Positions 26,769-34,644 of a stretch of DNA of 64,000 nt are shown piece after piece. Origin of the DNA: Martinezella lusitana. GTDB lineage: Bacteria > Pseudomonadota > Alphaproteobacteria > Rhizobiales > Rhizobiaceae. The position numbers and the translations under genes are program-made. Positions within the stretch are counted from its first letter, which is position 1. Each line of letters opens with the position of its first letter. The notes under the pieces were generated by a model. It searched no databases. It saw only the letters and a program-made list of their open reading frames with translations, and was not told the DNA's origin. The stretch is from assembly GCF_010668395.1 (NCBI RefSeq), contig NZ_WUEY01000004.1, positions 434,001 through 498,000 on the forward strand. Direction: 5' to 3'.

Positions 26769-28379
26769 TCAGTGGCCTCCGCCACCGCCACCACCGCCTG
26801 GCGCGCTTGGCTTGCTCAGCATGAGCACGCCAAGAATCATCGCCAGGAACAACACAGTCAGCATCAGGAAAATGTCGCCGAAGGACATGACGATCGCCTG
26901 CTGCGTCGCCATGTTGACCATCTGTCTCAAGGCGGCCTGTTCGCCATCCAGGCCGGCGGCATTGAAATTGGCGGCCATGTTGTTCAGCTGCGTGACGGCA
27001 GCGTGGCTGCCCCAATGAACATGGTCGCGCAGACTGAAGTAATGCTGGTCCTGACGGTTCGTCAGCAGCGTGTTGATGATCGCAAGGCCGACGGCGCCGC
27101 CGAGGTTACGCGTCAGGTTGAACAGGCCGGAGGCGCCGCGCATACGGGCGGGCGGCATGGTTCCAAGCGCGATGTTGTTGATCGGCACCATGCACAGCAT
27201 CAGGCCGAAGCCGCGCAGGATCTGCGGGATCAGCAGTTCCCAGAAGTCCCAGTCCACCGTCAGATGCATCATGATGTAGGTGCCGGCCGAGAAGCTGGTG
27301 AAACCGATGATCATCAGGATGCGCAGATCCACCCTGCCCGCCAGGAAGCCGGCAAGCGGCGCCGTGAAGAACATGGTCAGACCGGAGACGAACATCGTCT
27401 CGCCGATCTGCAGCGAATCGTAACCGCGGATGCGCGCAAGATAGAGCGGGTAGATATAGGTCAGTCCGTAGAGGCCGATACCCATGACGAAGGAGAACAT
27501 CGAGCCGAAGGAGAAGTTCTTGTTGGTGAACGCCTTCAGATCGACCACGGGGAAATCCACCGTAAAGGCGCGATAGAAGAAGATCACCGCACCGATGGCC
27601 GAGGCGATGGCGCCGATGACGATGTAACTATCGTTGAACCAGTCGTTCGTATTGCCTTCCTCGAGCACATATTCCAGCGCTCCAAGGAAAACGCCCATCG
27701 AGATCAGCCCCCACCAGTCGAATTTCTTCATCAGCGACAGTTCGGGCTTGTCGAAATCGATGAAATTCCAGGTGACGATGGCAACGACGATGCCCGGCGG
27801 GATGTTGACCAGGAACAGCCAGTGCCACGAAAAGGCATTGGAAAGATAACCGCCGACCGTCGGGCCGATGGTCGGCGCCAGCGTCGCGATCAGGCCGATG
27901 ATCGGCGATACGACGTTGCGCTTGGACGGCGGGAAGATCGTGAAGGCGGCCGCGAAGACCGAAGGGATCATGCCGCCGCCGATAAAGCCCTGCAGGGCGC
28001 GGTAGATGATCATCTGATCGATGTTCGTGGCGGTCGCGGCAAGCGCGCTCGCCGCGGTGAAGCCGGCGGCCGAGATCGCGAACAGATAACGCGTGGAAAT
28101 GATGCGCGCCAGCGTTCCCGACAGCGGGATCATGATGACTTCGGCGATCAGATAGGCCGTCTGCACCCAGCCGATTTCATCCGAGCCGGCGCTGAGGCCG
28201 GCCTGGATTTCGCTGAGCGACGCCGAGACGATCTGAATGTCGAGGATCGACATGAACATGCCGAGCACCATCGCCAGGAAGGCGATGAGCTTTCTCGGCT
28301 CGATATGATCGGCCGCGGCTGGCGCGGCGGGCCCGGCGGCGCGTGGGGGCGCTCCGGCTGTAGTGCTGGCGGACGACAT
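26769..28379 (-). CDS. EmrB/QacA-type (DHA2) drug efflux MFS transporter
   Basis: A 536-residue 14-helix major facilitator of the DHA2 group. Typical motifs: LGMFMSILDIQIVSASLSEI in helix 1, QTAYLIAEVIMIPLSGTLA, and motif C-like GPTVGGYLSNAFSWHWLF. It should pump drugs or hydrophobic compounds, working with the HlyD-type adaptor encoded immediately upstream to span the envelope. Both ends are atypical tails: an Ala/Pro-rich N-terminus and a C-terminus with eight consecutive glycines. Controlled probably by the divergent TetR gene. Confidence 0.93.
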   Translation of the reverse strand: MSSASTTAGAPPRAAGPAAPAAADHIEPRKLIAFLAMVLGMFMSILDIQIVSASLSEIQAGLSAGSDEIGWVQTAYLIAEVIMIPLSGTLARIISTRYLFAISAAGFTAASALAATATNIDQMIIYRALQGFIGGGMIPSVFAAAFTIFPPSKRNVVSPIIGLIATLAPTIGPTVGGYLSNAFSWHWLFLVNIPPGIVVAIVTWNFIDFDKPELSLMKKFDWWGLISMGVFLGALEYVLEEGNTNDWFNDSYIVIGAIASAIGAVIFFYRAFTVDFPVVDLKAFTNKNFSFGSMFSFVMGIGLYGLTYIYPLYLARIRGYDSLQIGETMFVSGLTMFFTAPLAGFLAGRVDLRILMIIGFTSFSAGTYIMMHLTVDWDFWELLIPQILRGFGLMLCMVPINNIALGTMPPARMRGASGLFNLTRNLGGAVGLAIINTLLTNRQDQHYFSLRDHVHWGSHAAVTQLNNMAANFNAAGLDGEQAALRQMVNMATQQAIVMSFGDIFLMLTVLFLAMILGVLMLSKPSAPGGGGGGGGH

Positions 28380-28405
28380 GGCGCGTCTCTCCCGAGCTTG
28401 ATCGC

Positions 28406-29626
28406 TTACTTGTCCGGTGCCGTGCGGGTATCGACGTCGACGACGACGCTGAGGCCTGCGCGCAGACGGCCAGTGTTGAGCGCATCCTGCGGCAATGCGA
28501 TGCGGACAGGCACGCGCTGGATGATCTTGGTGAAGTTACCCGTCGCGTTTTCCGGCGGCAGGAGCGAGAAGACCGAGCCGGAAGCCGGCGAGATCGACTC
28601 GACGGTGCCGACGATCGGATGATCGCTATAGGCATCGACGTGGATATTGACCTTGGAGCCGGGAACCAGATGCTGGATCTGCGTTTCCTTGAAGTTCGCA
28701 TCGATATAGAGCTGCCGGATCGGCACGAGCGCCATCAGCTTCTGGCCCGGAGAAACCAGATCGCCTTCCTGCAGCGAGCGGTTGCCGACGATACCGTCGT
28801 AGGGTGCCTTCAGCACGGTGAACGACAGGTCTCGCGAGGCCTTGTCACGAGCGGCCTCGAGCCCCTTGATCGTGCTTTCGGCCTGGCGGCGCTGGGCCTG
28901 CAGCAGGTTGATGTTGGCCTGTGCGGATGCGATGGCGGCATCGCCGCCGACCAGGTTGGCCTTGGCTTGGTCGAGCGCGATATTGGCGCTATCCAAGGCG
29001 GCCGTGGTGCCGACCGACTTGGCTTGCAGTTCGGCAGCGCGCGTCTGGGTGATCTGGGCGCCACGGACGGTGGCTTCCAGGGCAACCTTCTGTGCCTGCG
29101 ACTGCGCAAGAGCGGCCTGGCCGGCTGCGATCTGGGCATCGATGGTATGAAGCGAAAGCTGTTCGGTATCGAGCGAAGCCTGAGCCTGGTCCAGCGCGAG
29201 CTTGTAGTCGCCGTCGTCAAGCGTGGCGAGCACGTCGCCGGCCTTGACCTCCTGATTGGCCACGACATTCACCTTGGCGACGTAGCCGGTCACCTTCGGC
29301 GAGATCGTTGCCATGTCGCCTTCGATATAGGCGTCGTCGGTGGAGACCATGAAGCGGCCGTTCGTCCACCAGTCATAGCCGTACCAGCCGCCTGCCGCCA
29401 AGGCCAGGATACCGACGATCGGCATTACCAGGCTGCGCCGCTTCTTTGCCGGCGGCGGTGGGGCCGCAGGGGCCGGAGAAGCTGGCGCAGCCTGGGCGGG
29501 GGCGGGGTTGCCGCGCGTTTCGGCTGCAGGAGCATCGGCAGGTGCCCCGGCTTCCCGAGCTTCCGCCTCGGCATCAGCGGGCTCGTTCACGATCCGCGCT
29601 ACATTGTTTCCATGACTTGACGACAT
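28406..29626 (-). CDS. EmrA/HlyD-type membrane fusion (adaptor) protein
   Basis: A 406-residue periplasmic adaptor. A cytoplasmic Ala/Pro-rich N-terminus leads to one membrane helix (VMPIVGILALAAGGWYGYDW), then a biotinyl-lipoyl half (FMVSTDDAYIEGDMATISPK), a long coiled coil (about residues 150-270, rich in Ala/Gln) and the second half (VLKAPYDGIVGNRSLQEGDL). It connects the MFS pump with an outer-membrane channel. The start at 29626 lies 31 bases from the first of two TetR operators. Confidence 0.93.
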   Translation of the reverse strand: MSSSHGNNVARIVNEPADAEAEAREAGAPADAPAAETRGNPAPAQAAPASPAPAAPPPPAKKRRSLVMPIVGILALAAGGWYGYDWWTNGRFMVSTDDAYIEGDMATISPKVTGYVAKVNVVANQEVKAGDVLATLDDGDYKLALDQAQASLDTEQLSLHTIDAQIAAGQAALAQSQAQKVALEATVRGAQITQTRAAELQAKSVGTTAALDSANIALDQAKANLVGGDAAIASAQANINLLQAQRRQAESTIKGLEAARDKASRDLSFTVLKAPYDGIVGNRSLQEGDLVSPGQKLMALVPIRQLYIDANFKETQIQHLVPGSKVNIHVDAYSDHPIVGTVESISPASGSVFSLLPPENATGNFTKIIQRVPVRIALPQDALNTGRLRAGLSVVVDVDTRTAPDK

Positions 29627-29656
29627 TGCCCTACCACCGAAATCTAGGTAAAAATA

Positions 29657-29676
29657 ATCGAACCGAACGGTTCAGT
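29657..29676. promoter_or_regulatory. TetR operator 1 (efflux operon side)
   Basis: GAACCG-AA-CGGTTC (29660-29673) is a perfect palindrome within ATCGAACCGAACGGTTCAGT. It lies between the divergent adaptor and TetR genes, close to the adaptor start. A TTGACA hexamer begins at 29681. Confidence 0.65.
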
Positions 29677-29716
29677 TCAATTGACATAGAGCCTTTTTCA
29701 TTCCATATCAAGAGAT

Positions 29717-29736
29717 ATCGAACTGAGCGGTTCGAT
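29717..29736. promoter_or_regulatory. TetR operator 2 (regulator side)
   Basis: ATCGAACTGAGCGGTTCGAT is a 20-bp palindrome with one mismatch and shares its arms with operator 1, 60 bases away. The spacing is close to six helical turns, so both sites lie on the same DNA face. Confidence 0.68.
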
Positions 29737-29789
29737 TTATTTGGCGAATCTGTTTAAGATTCAGAAAAAATGATCGAGTGAAGGAGACG

Positions 29790-30470
29790 ATGAAACACGA
29801 ATCGCAAAATGCCGCTGTGTTGAACGCGCCCGCGCCAGGTTCCGGTGGCCGTTGGGCGGCGGGCGAAGATCCGGTCAAACGCCATCAGATTCTGGAAGGC
29901 GCCAAACGTGTCTTTATGAAGATGGGCTTCGATGCGGCGAGCATGAACGATGTCACCCGCGAAGCGGGCGTCTCCAAGGGCACTCTTTACGTCTATTTCG
30001 CCAACAAGGAAGACCTGTTCTCCGCCATGATGGAGAGCGAACGTACCCAGTTCGTCAACCTTGTGCGCACGGCGCTGTCAGACGAAGCGGATGTCACGAC
30101 GTCTCTTTATGATTTCGGCATCGTCTTCGTCACCCACGTCACCTCGGACAAGACCATCAGCGCCATGCGTACGGTCATCGGCGTGCGCGAACGCATGCCC
30201 TCGCTCTGTCAGCGCTTCTTCACGGGTCCGGAAAACCTGCGGACCGTGCTGCGCGGCTTCCTTGAGCGGCAGGTCGCGGCCGGACATCTCAAGATCGACG
30301 ACTTCGACATGGCAGCCCGCCATTTTCTCGAAATGGCCAGCGGCGGCTACTTCAAGCTGCGGCTGTTCGGCGATATGGAAGAGCCGCCGTCCAAGGAAGA
30401 GATCGACTATGTCGTGCGCGGCGCCGTGCGCGTCTTCCTGGCGGGCTACGCTCCGGACCGCAAGGATTGA
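29790..30470 (+). CDS. TetR family repressor of the efflux operon
   Basis: A 226-residue TetR protein: HTH region ILEGAKRVFMKMGFDAASMNDVTREAGVSKGTLYVYFANKEDLF (described here by its ends, residues about 35-80) and a C-terminal ligand domain of the AcrR_C type. The ATG at 29790 follows AAGGAG; the GTG at 29778 overlaps that site. Divergent from the EmrAB-like operon with two matching palindromes between, the classic arrangement for a drug-induced repressor. Confidence 0.92.
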   Translation: MKHESQNAAVLNAPAPGSGGRWAAGEDPVKRHQILEGAKRVFMKMGFDAASMNDVTREAGVSKGTLYVYFANKEDLFSAMMESERTQFVNLVRTALSDEADVTTSLYDFGIVFVTHVTSDKTISAMRTVIGVRERMPSLCQRFFTGPENLRTVLRGFLERQVAAGHLKIDDFDMAARHFLEMASGGYFKLRLFGDMEEPPSKEEIDYVVRGAVRVFLAGYAPDRKD

Positions 30471-30584
30471 TGCCGAAAACCTCCTTATTGCCGGTGAGTG
30501 GCTAAGCGAGCCAACTCCGCAACAGCGATCAAGCGGCACCGCCGTCCATCGCCTATGACTGGCCCGGCAACCAGGGAGTTGAAG

Positions 30585-31424
30585 ATGAGCGCGATCGGCC
30601 GGGCGATATGGTACATTGAAAGCCATTTTGCATCCGAGATCTCGCTGGACGAGATTGCCGGGATAGCGGGGCTGTCGCGCTTCCACCTGTCGCGCGTCTT
30701 CGGCATGACCACGGGCCATTCGATCAGCAGCTATATCCGGAGTCGCCGCCTCAGCGGGGCGGCCCTCGCGCTGGTCGACAGTTCTTCCTCCATTCTCCAG
30801 GTTGCCCTCGATGCCGGCTACGGCTCGCACGAGGCGTTCACCCGTGCCTTCCGCGAGCAATTCGGCATCACGCCGGAAAGCCTGCGCAAACAGGGGCACG
30901 TTCGCAACCTCGCTCTACAGGAGCCGATCAGAATGGACGACACCCGCCTTCCCAAACTCGACGCGCCGCGCTTCGAGACCCGTGCCCCGATGCTTCTTGC
31001 CGGTCTCGCGGAGACCTATGCTCACGACGCCAACCAGGCGATCCCCTCGCTCTGGCAGAAATTCAACCAGCATTTCGGTCATATTCCGGGCCAGGTCGGC
31101 AACGTCGCCTACGGTGTCTGCACCCAGGTCGACGGAAACAGCGAGGGCTTTCGCTACATGTCCGCCGTCGAAGTGACCGGGGCCGATGACCTGCCCCAAG
31201 GGTTCGTCACCACGAAGCTGCCGCAGCAACGCTATGCGATCTTCGCGCATCGCGGCCACATCTCCGGCATCACCGGAACGGTGCACCAGATCTTCGGCGA
31301 ATGGCTGCCGGAATCGGGCCACCAGCACGCCGGCGTACCCGACATGATGGAACGCTACGACGACCGGTTCGATCCGCGTACCGGCATGGGCGTGACGGAG
31401 ATCTGGATCCCCCTGAAAGCCTGA
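30585..31424 (+). CDS. AraC family regulator with GyrI-like effector domain
   Basis: A 279-residue protein in the reverse order of classical AraC: N-terminal double HTH (about residues 8-107, EISLDEIAGIAGLSRFHLSRVF and ILQVALDAGYGSHEAFTRAFR) then a GyrI-like small-molecule domain (FETRAPMLLAGLAETY to EIWIPLKA), as in Rob and other multidrug sensors. Start at 30585 follows GGGAG; longer frames upstream are possible. It follows the TetR gene by 114 bases. Targets are unknown. Confidence 0.88.
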   Translation: MSAIGRAIWYIESHFASEISLDEIAGIAGLSRFHLSRVFGMTTGHSISSYIRSRRLSGAALALVDSSSSILQVALDAGYGSHEAFTRAFREQFGITPESLRKQGHVRNLALQEPIRMDDTRLPKLDAPRFETRAPMLLAGLAETYAHDANQAIPSLWQKFNQHFGHIPGQVGNVAYGVCTQVDGNSEGFRYMSAVEVTGADDLPQGFVTTKLPQQRYAIFAHRGHISGITGTVHQIFGEWLPESGHQHAGVPDMMERYDDRFDPRTGMGVTEIWIPLKA

Positions 31425-31466
31425 AGCGCGAGAAGCGAATCTGAAGGATTGCGATGCGATTTGGAA

Positions 31467-31502
31467 ACAAGGCCGCCGCCATCAAACCGGCTGCGGCCTT
31501 GT
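31467..31502 (+). promoter_or_regulatory. Strong hairpin in the spacer before the TerC gene
   Basis: ACAAGGCCGC and GCGGCCTTGT form a perfect 10-bp stem with a 16-base loop, 43 bases after the AraC stop codon. There is no T-run after it on the plus strand, so it is either a terminator without a U-tract or part of a structured leader for the TerC gene. Confidence 0.4.
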
Positions 31503-31556
31503 ACGGACGACGGCGCTCCTTACATTACGGCCATTCTGGAGAGGCCGGGGCTGGGG

Positions 31557-31578
31557 GTCAGCAGCGGCGAATGCTGAC
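31557..31578 (+). promoter_or_regulatory. Stem-loop just before the TerC ribosome binding site
   Basis: GTCAGCA and TGCTGAC form a perfect 7-bp stem with an 8-base loop, ending two bases before the AAGGGGA ribosome site (31581-31587). A structure so close to the site could modulate translation. Confidence 0.4.
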
Positions 31579-31595
31579 AAAAGGGGAAATTGCTT

Positions 31596-32339
31596 ATGAA
31601 TATTGTTGGGCTCATACAGGATCCCGGCGCGTGGGTCGCACTCATCACGCTCGTCGTCATGGAGGTGGTCCTCGGCATAGACAACCTCATCTTCATCTCG
31701 ATCCTGACCAACAAGCTTCCGGCGGAACACCGCGACAGGGCGCGCAAGATCGGCATCGGACTGGCCCTCGTCATGCGCCTTGCCCTGCTCGGAACCGTCG
31801 CCTGGATCGTACAGCTGACGCAGCCGGTGTTCGAGCTGTTCGGCCAGGGCTTCTCCTGGAAGGATATGATCCTGATCGGCGGCGGCCTCTTCCTCGTCTG
31901 GAAGGCCACGAAGGAGATCCATCACAACGTCGATCCGCAGGAACAGGGCGAGGATTTCATCGCCAAGTCGACGACATCGAGCTTCGCCTCGGCCATCGGC
32001 CAGATCCTGCTGCTCGACCTGGTGTTCTCGATCGACAGCATCATCACCGCCGTCGGCATGACGCCGCATCTGCCGATCATGTTCGTCGCCGTGATTGCCG
32101 CCGTCACGGTCATGCTGGTGGCCGCGAACCCGCTCGCCAACTTCATCGAAAAGAACCCCAGCATCGTCATGCTGGCGCTCGCCTTCCTGCTGATGATCGG
32201 CACGACCCTGATCGCCGAAGGCATGGGAGTGCACGTTCCCAAGGGCTACATCTACGCCGCCATGGCCTTCTCGGCTCTCGTGGAGGTGCTCAACATGCTG
32301 GCGCGCAACCGCAGGAAAAGAGCATCCGGCGGTCATTGA
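31596..32339 (+). CDS. TerC family integral membrane protein
   Basis: A 247-residue protein with seven or so helices and the TerC family signatures: [19 protein letters not shown] near the N-terminus and [14 protein letters not shown] in the middle, each with the conserved Asp in a membrane helix. TerC proteins are linked to tellurite resistance and, more recently, to manganese export. The ATG at 31596 has AAGGGGA nine bases upstream. The upstream spacer holds two hairpins that may regulate it. Confidence 0.9.
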   Translation: MNIVGLIQDPGAWVALITLVVMEVVLGIDNLIFISILTNKLPAEHRDRARKIGIGLALVMRLALLGTVAWIVQLTQPVFELFGQGFSWKDMILIGGGLFLVWKATKEIHHNVDPQEQGEDFIAKSTTSSFASAIGQILLLDLVFSIDSIITAVGMTPHLPIMFVAVIAAVTVMLVAANPLANFIEKNPSIVMLALAFLLMIGTTLIAEGMGVHVPKGYIYAAMAFSALVEVLNMLARNRRKRASGGH

Positions 32340-32356
32340 TCCGCAGCCGTTGACTG

Positions 32357-32388
32357 CGAGGCCGCACCCCGGAACGGGTGCGGCCTCG
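32357..32388. terminator. Symmetric hairpin between convergent genes
   Basis: CGAGGCCGCACCC and GGGTGCGGCCTCG form a perfect 13-bp stem with a six-base loop, between the stops of terC (plus) and the secreted-protein gene (minus). No T-run on either side, but its position suits a bidirectional terminator. Confidence 0.6.
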
Positions 32389-32399
32389 ATAGCAGCCGG

Positions 32400-32810
32400 T
32401 CAGTCCTGAACGTGGATGTCGACCCATTCGCCGATATCGCCGCGTCCGTAAATATCGACCTTGATCCAGACGTTGCCGCGAACGATGAGGTTGCCGGCGT
32501 CGTTGGCGATGTCGCCGTTTGCCAGCATGGCTTCCAGCTTCTGGCGATTGGACGCCTGCGAGAAGAAGCTGTCGCCCTGGTCGCCCCGGTCGCGGCGGCG
32601 ATAGGCGTGATAGTTCGCGCGGTCCTGCCGGATGATCTGCCAGGGCAGCGTCAGGCGCTCGCCCTTGGAGTTGTAGAGATCGTCGCTGCCGATATAGGCG
32701 CGGTAGGACTCGATCAGTCGTGCGGAGCTGTCGCGCGTGATGGTCGATTGGGCGGCGGCGACATCGACCATGGAAGCCGCCAATAAGAAGCTCAAAATCA
32801 ATTTCTTCAT
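32400..32810 (-). CDS. Small secreted protein, unknown function
   Basis: A 136-residue protein with a clear signal peptide (MKKLILSFLLAASMVDVAAA, cleavage probably before QSTI). The mature part is hydrophilic and mixed, ending in VWIKVDIYGRGDIGEWVDIHV, a beta-rich stretch. I recognise no family. ATG at 32810 follows GAGGAA; the longer frame to 32867 is rejected because it would bury the signal peptide. Confidence 0.75.
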   Translation of the reverse strand: MKKLILSFLLAASMVDVAAAQSTITRDSSARLIESYRAYIGSDDLYNSKGERLTLPWQIIRQDRANYHAYRRRDRGDQGDSFFSQASNRQKLEAMLANGDIANDAGNLIVRGNVWIKVDIYGRGDIGEWVDIHVQD

Positions 32811-33171
32811 TATTTCCTCGCGGTGAATGATTGAAGACCTATTTCGCCACTGCCGTAGAAATTGCAAATCAAATTCGGCAAGCGTATGGCTTTTATCCCG
32901 ATACCCTTACGAAGGGTAAATCTGCGCGGTGAATTCGCAAGGGCCGGCTCTTTTCGAGGCAACGCGCCGCCCTTGGCGCCTCTGCCTCTCTCCCGGTGCA
33001 GTTTCCCTTGACGCCACCCCTTGAATATGGCCTAAGGCCAGCCATACGGAAATCGTGGAATTGAAGCGGCAAATCGCCCTTTTCCGGCCGGTTTCCTGAT
33101 CCAGATACACATTTTCGGCTGGACGGCGCTTGTCCAAAGCGCAGCCCGGCCTTTTATGATGGGCAAACAAG
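32811..33171. other. Intergenic region between the secreted protein gene and gltX
   Basis: No convincing gene. A TTGTCC (33130) and TATGAT (33155) pair with 19-base spacing could be a weak gltX promoter. Open frames here are shadows of the flanking sequence. Confidence 0.4.
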
Positions 33172-34629
33172 ATGACCACTTCAGGCGTTCGCGTCCGCAT
33201 CGCACCCTCCCCCACCGGCGAGCCGCATGTCGGCACTGCCTATATCGCGCTGTTCAACTATCTCTTCGCCAAGAAACACGGCGGCGAGTTCATCCTGCGC
33301 ATCGAGGATACCGACGCGACCCGCTCCACCCCGGAATTCGAGACCAAGGTGCTCGACGCCCTGAAATGGTGCGGCCTGAAATGGTCCGAAGGACCCGATA
33401 TCGGCGGCCCTTACGGCCCCTATCGCCAGAGCGACCGCAAGGAACTCTACAAGCCCTACGTCGAACAGATCGTCAGCGCGGGACACGGCTTCCGCTGCTT
33501 CTGCACGCCCGAGCGTCTGGAAAAGATGCGCGAGGCGCAGCGCGCCGCCGGCCTGCCGCCGAAGTACGACGGCCACTGTTTGAACCTGACGGCCGAGGAA
33601 GTCTCCACGCGCGTCGCCGCCGGCGAGCCGCATGTCGTGCGCATGAAGATCCCGACCGAAGGCTCCTGCAAGTTCCATGACGGCGTCTACGGCGATGTCG
33701 AAATCCCGTGGGATGCCGTCGACATGCAGGTACTGCTCAAGGCAGACGGCATGCCGACCTATCACATGGCCAACGTCGTCGACGATCACCTGATGAAGAT
33801 CACCCATGTCGCGCGCGGCGAGGAATGGCTCGCCTCCGTGCCGAAGCACATCCTGATCTATCAGTATCTCGGCTGGGAACCGCCTGTTTTCATGCATCTG
33901 TCGCTGATGCGCAATGCCGACAAGTCGAAGCTGTCGAAGCGCAAGAACCCGACGTCCATCTCCTATTATACGGCGCTCGGCTATATCCCCGAGGCGCTGA
34001 TGAACTTCCTCGGCCTGTTCTTCATGCAGATCGCCGAAGGCGACGAACTGCTGACGATGGAAGAGCTCGCCGCAAAGTTCGATCCGGAAAACCTGTCCAA
34101 GGCCGGCGCGATCTTCGACATCCAGAAGCTCGACTGGCTGAACGGCCGCTGGATCCGCGAGAAGCTCTCGGAAGAGGAATTCCAGCAGCGTGTCCTGACC
34201 TGGGCGATGGAAAACAGCCGCCTGCAGGAAGGCCTGAAGCTGTCGCAGTCGCGCATCACCAAGCTCGGCGAACTGCCCGATCTCGCCGGTTTCCTGTTCA
34301 AGTCCGACCTCAACCTCGATCCTTCGGCCTTTGCCAAGATCAAGTCGACGCCGGAAGAGCTGCTGGAAATCCTGAACACGGTGCAGCCGGACCTCGAAAA
34401 GATCCTCGAATGGAATGTCGAGACGATCGAAGCGGAGCTGCGCGCCATCGCCGACCGCATGGGCAAGAAGCTGAAGGTCATCGTCGCGCCGCTCTTCGTC
34501 GCCGTATCGGGCTCCTCGCGTTCCCTGCCGCTTTTCGATAGCATGGCGATCCTCGGCCGTTCCGTCGTGCGCCAGCGGCTGAAACTCGCGGCCCAGACCG
34601 TTGCGACCCTCGTCGGCCCGAAGAATTGA
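33172..34629 (+). CDS. gltX: Glutamyl-tRNA synthetase
   Basis: A 485-residue class I synthetase charging tRNA-Glu (and probably tRNA-Gln, since many alphaproteobacterial GltX enzymes are non-discriminating). The HIGH motif reads PSPTGEPHVGTAY and the KMSKS motif SKLSKRKNP. Sequence continues into the anticodon-binding helical domain (IFDIQKLDWLNGRWIREKL). Rhizobia usually have two gltX copies; this is one of them. It is followed 15 bases later by lysS. Confidence 0.95.
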   Translation: MTTSGVRVRIAPSPTGEPHVGTAYIALFNYLFAKKHGGEFILRIEDTDATRSTPEFETKVLDALKWCGLKWSEGPDIGGPYGPYRQSDRKELYKPYVEQIVSAGHGFRCFCTPERLEKMREAQRAAGLPPKYDGHCLNLTAEEVSTRVAAGEPHVVRMKIPTEGSCKFHDGVYGDVEIPWDAVDMQVLLKADGMPTYHMANVVDDHLMKITHVARGEEWLASVPKHILIYQYLGWEPPVFMHLSLMRNADKSKLSKRKNPTSISYYTALGYIPEALMNFLGLFFMQIAEGDELLTMEELAAKFDPENLSKAGAIFDIQKLDWLNGRWIREKLSEEEFQQRVLTWAMENSRLQEGLKLSQSRITKLGELPDLAGFLFKSDLNLDPSAFAKIKSTPEELLEILNTVQPDLEKILEWNVETIEAELRAIADRMGKKLKVIVAPLFVAVSGSSRSLPLFDSMAILGRSVVRQRLKLAAQTVATLVGPKN

Positions 34630-34644
34630 ACCGGACGTAGAACC

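Noticed and set aside
26772..28622. A 616-codon plus-strand open frame
   Set aside because: Antisense shadow of the MFS and adaptor genes; composition is His/Arg/Asp-rich without any domain.
32357..32388. The 13-bp stem as an RNA gene
   Set aside because: It is a single hairpin between convergent stops, better explained as a terminator.
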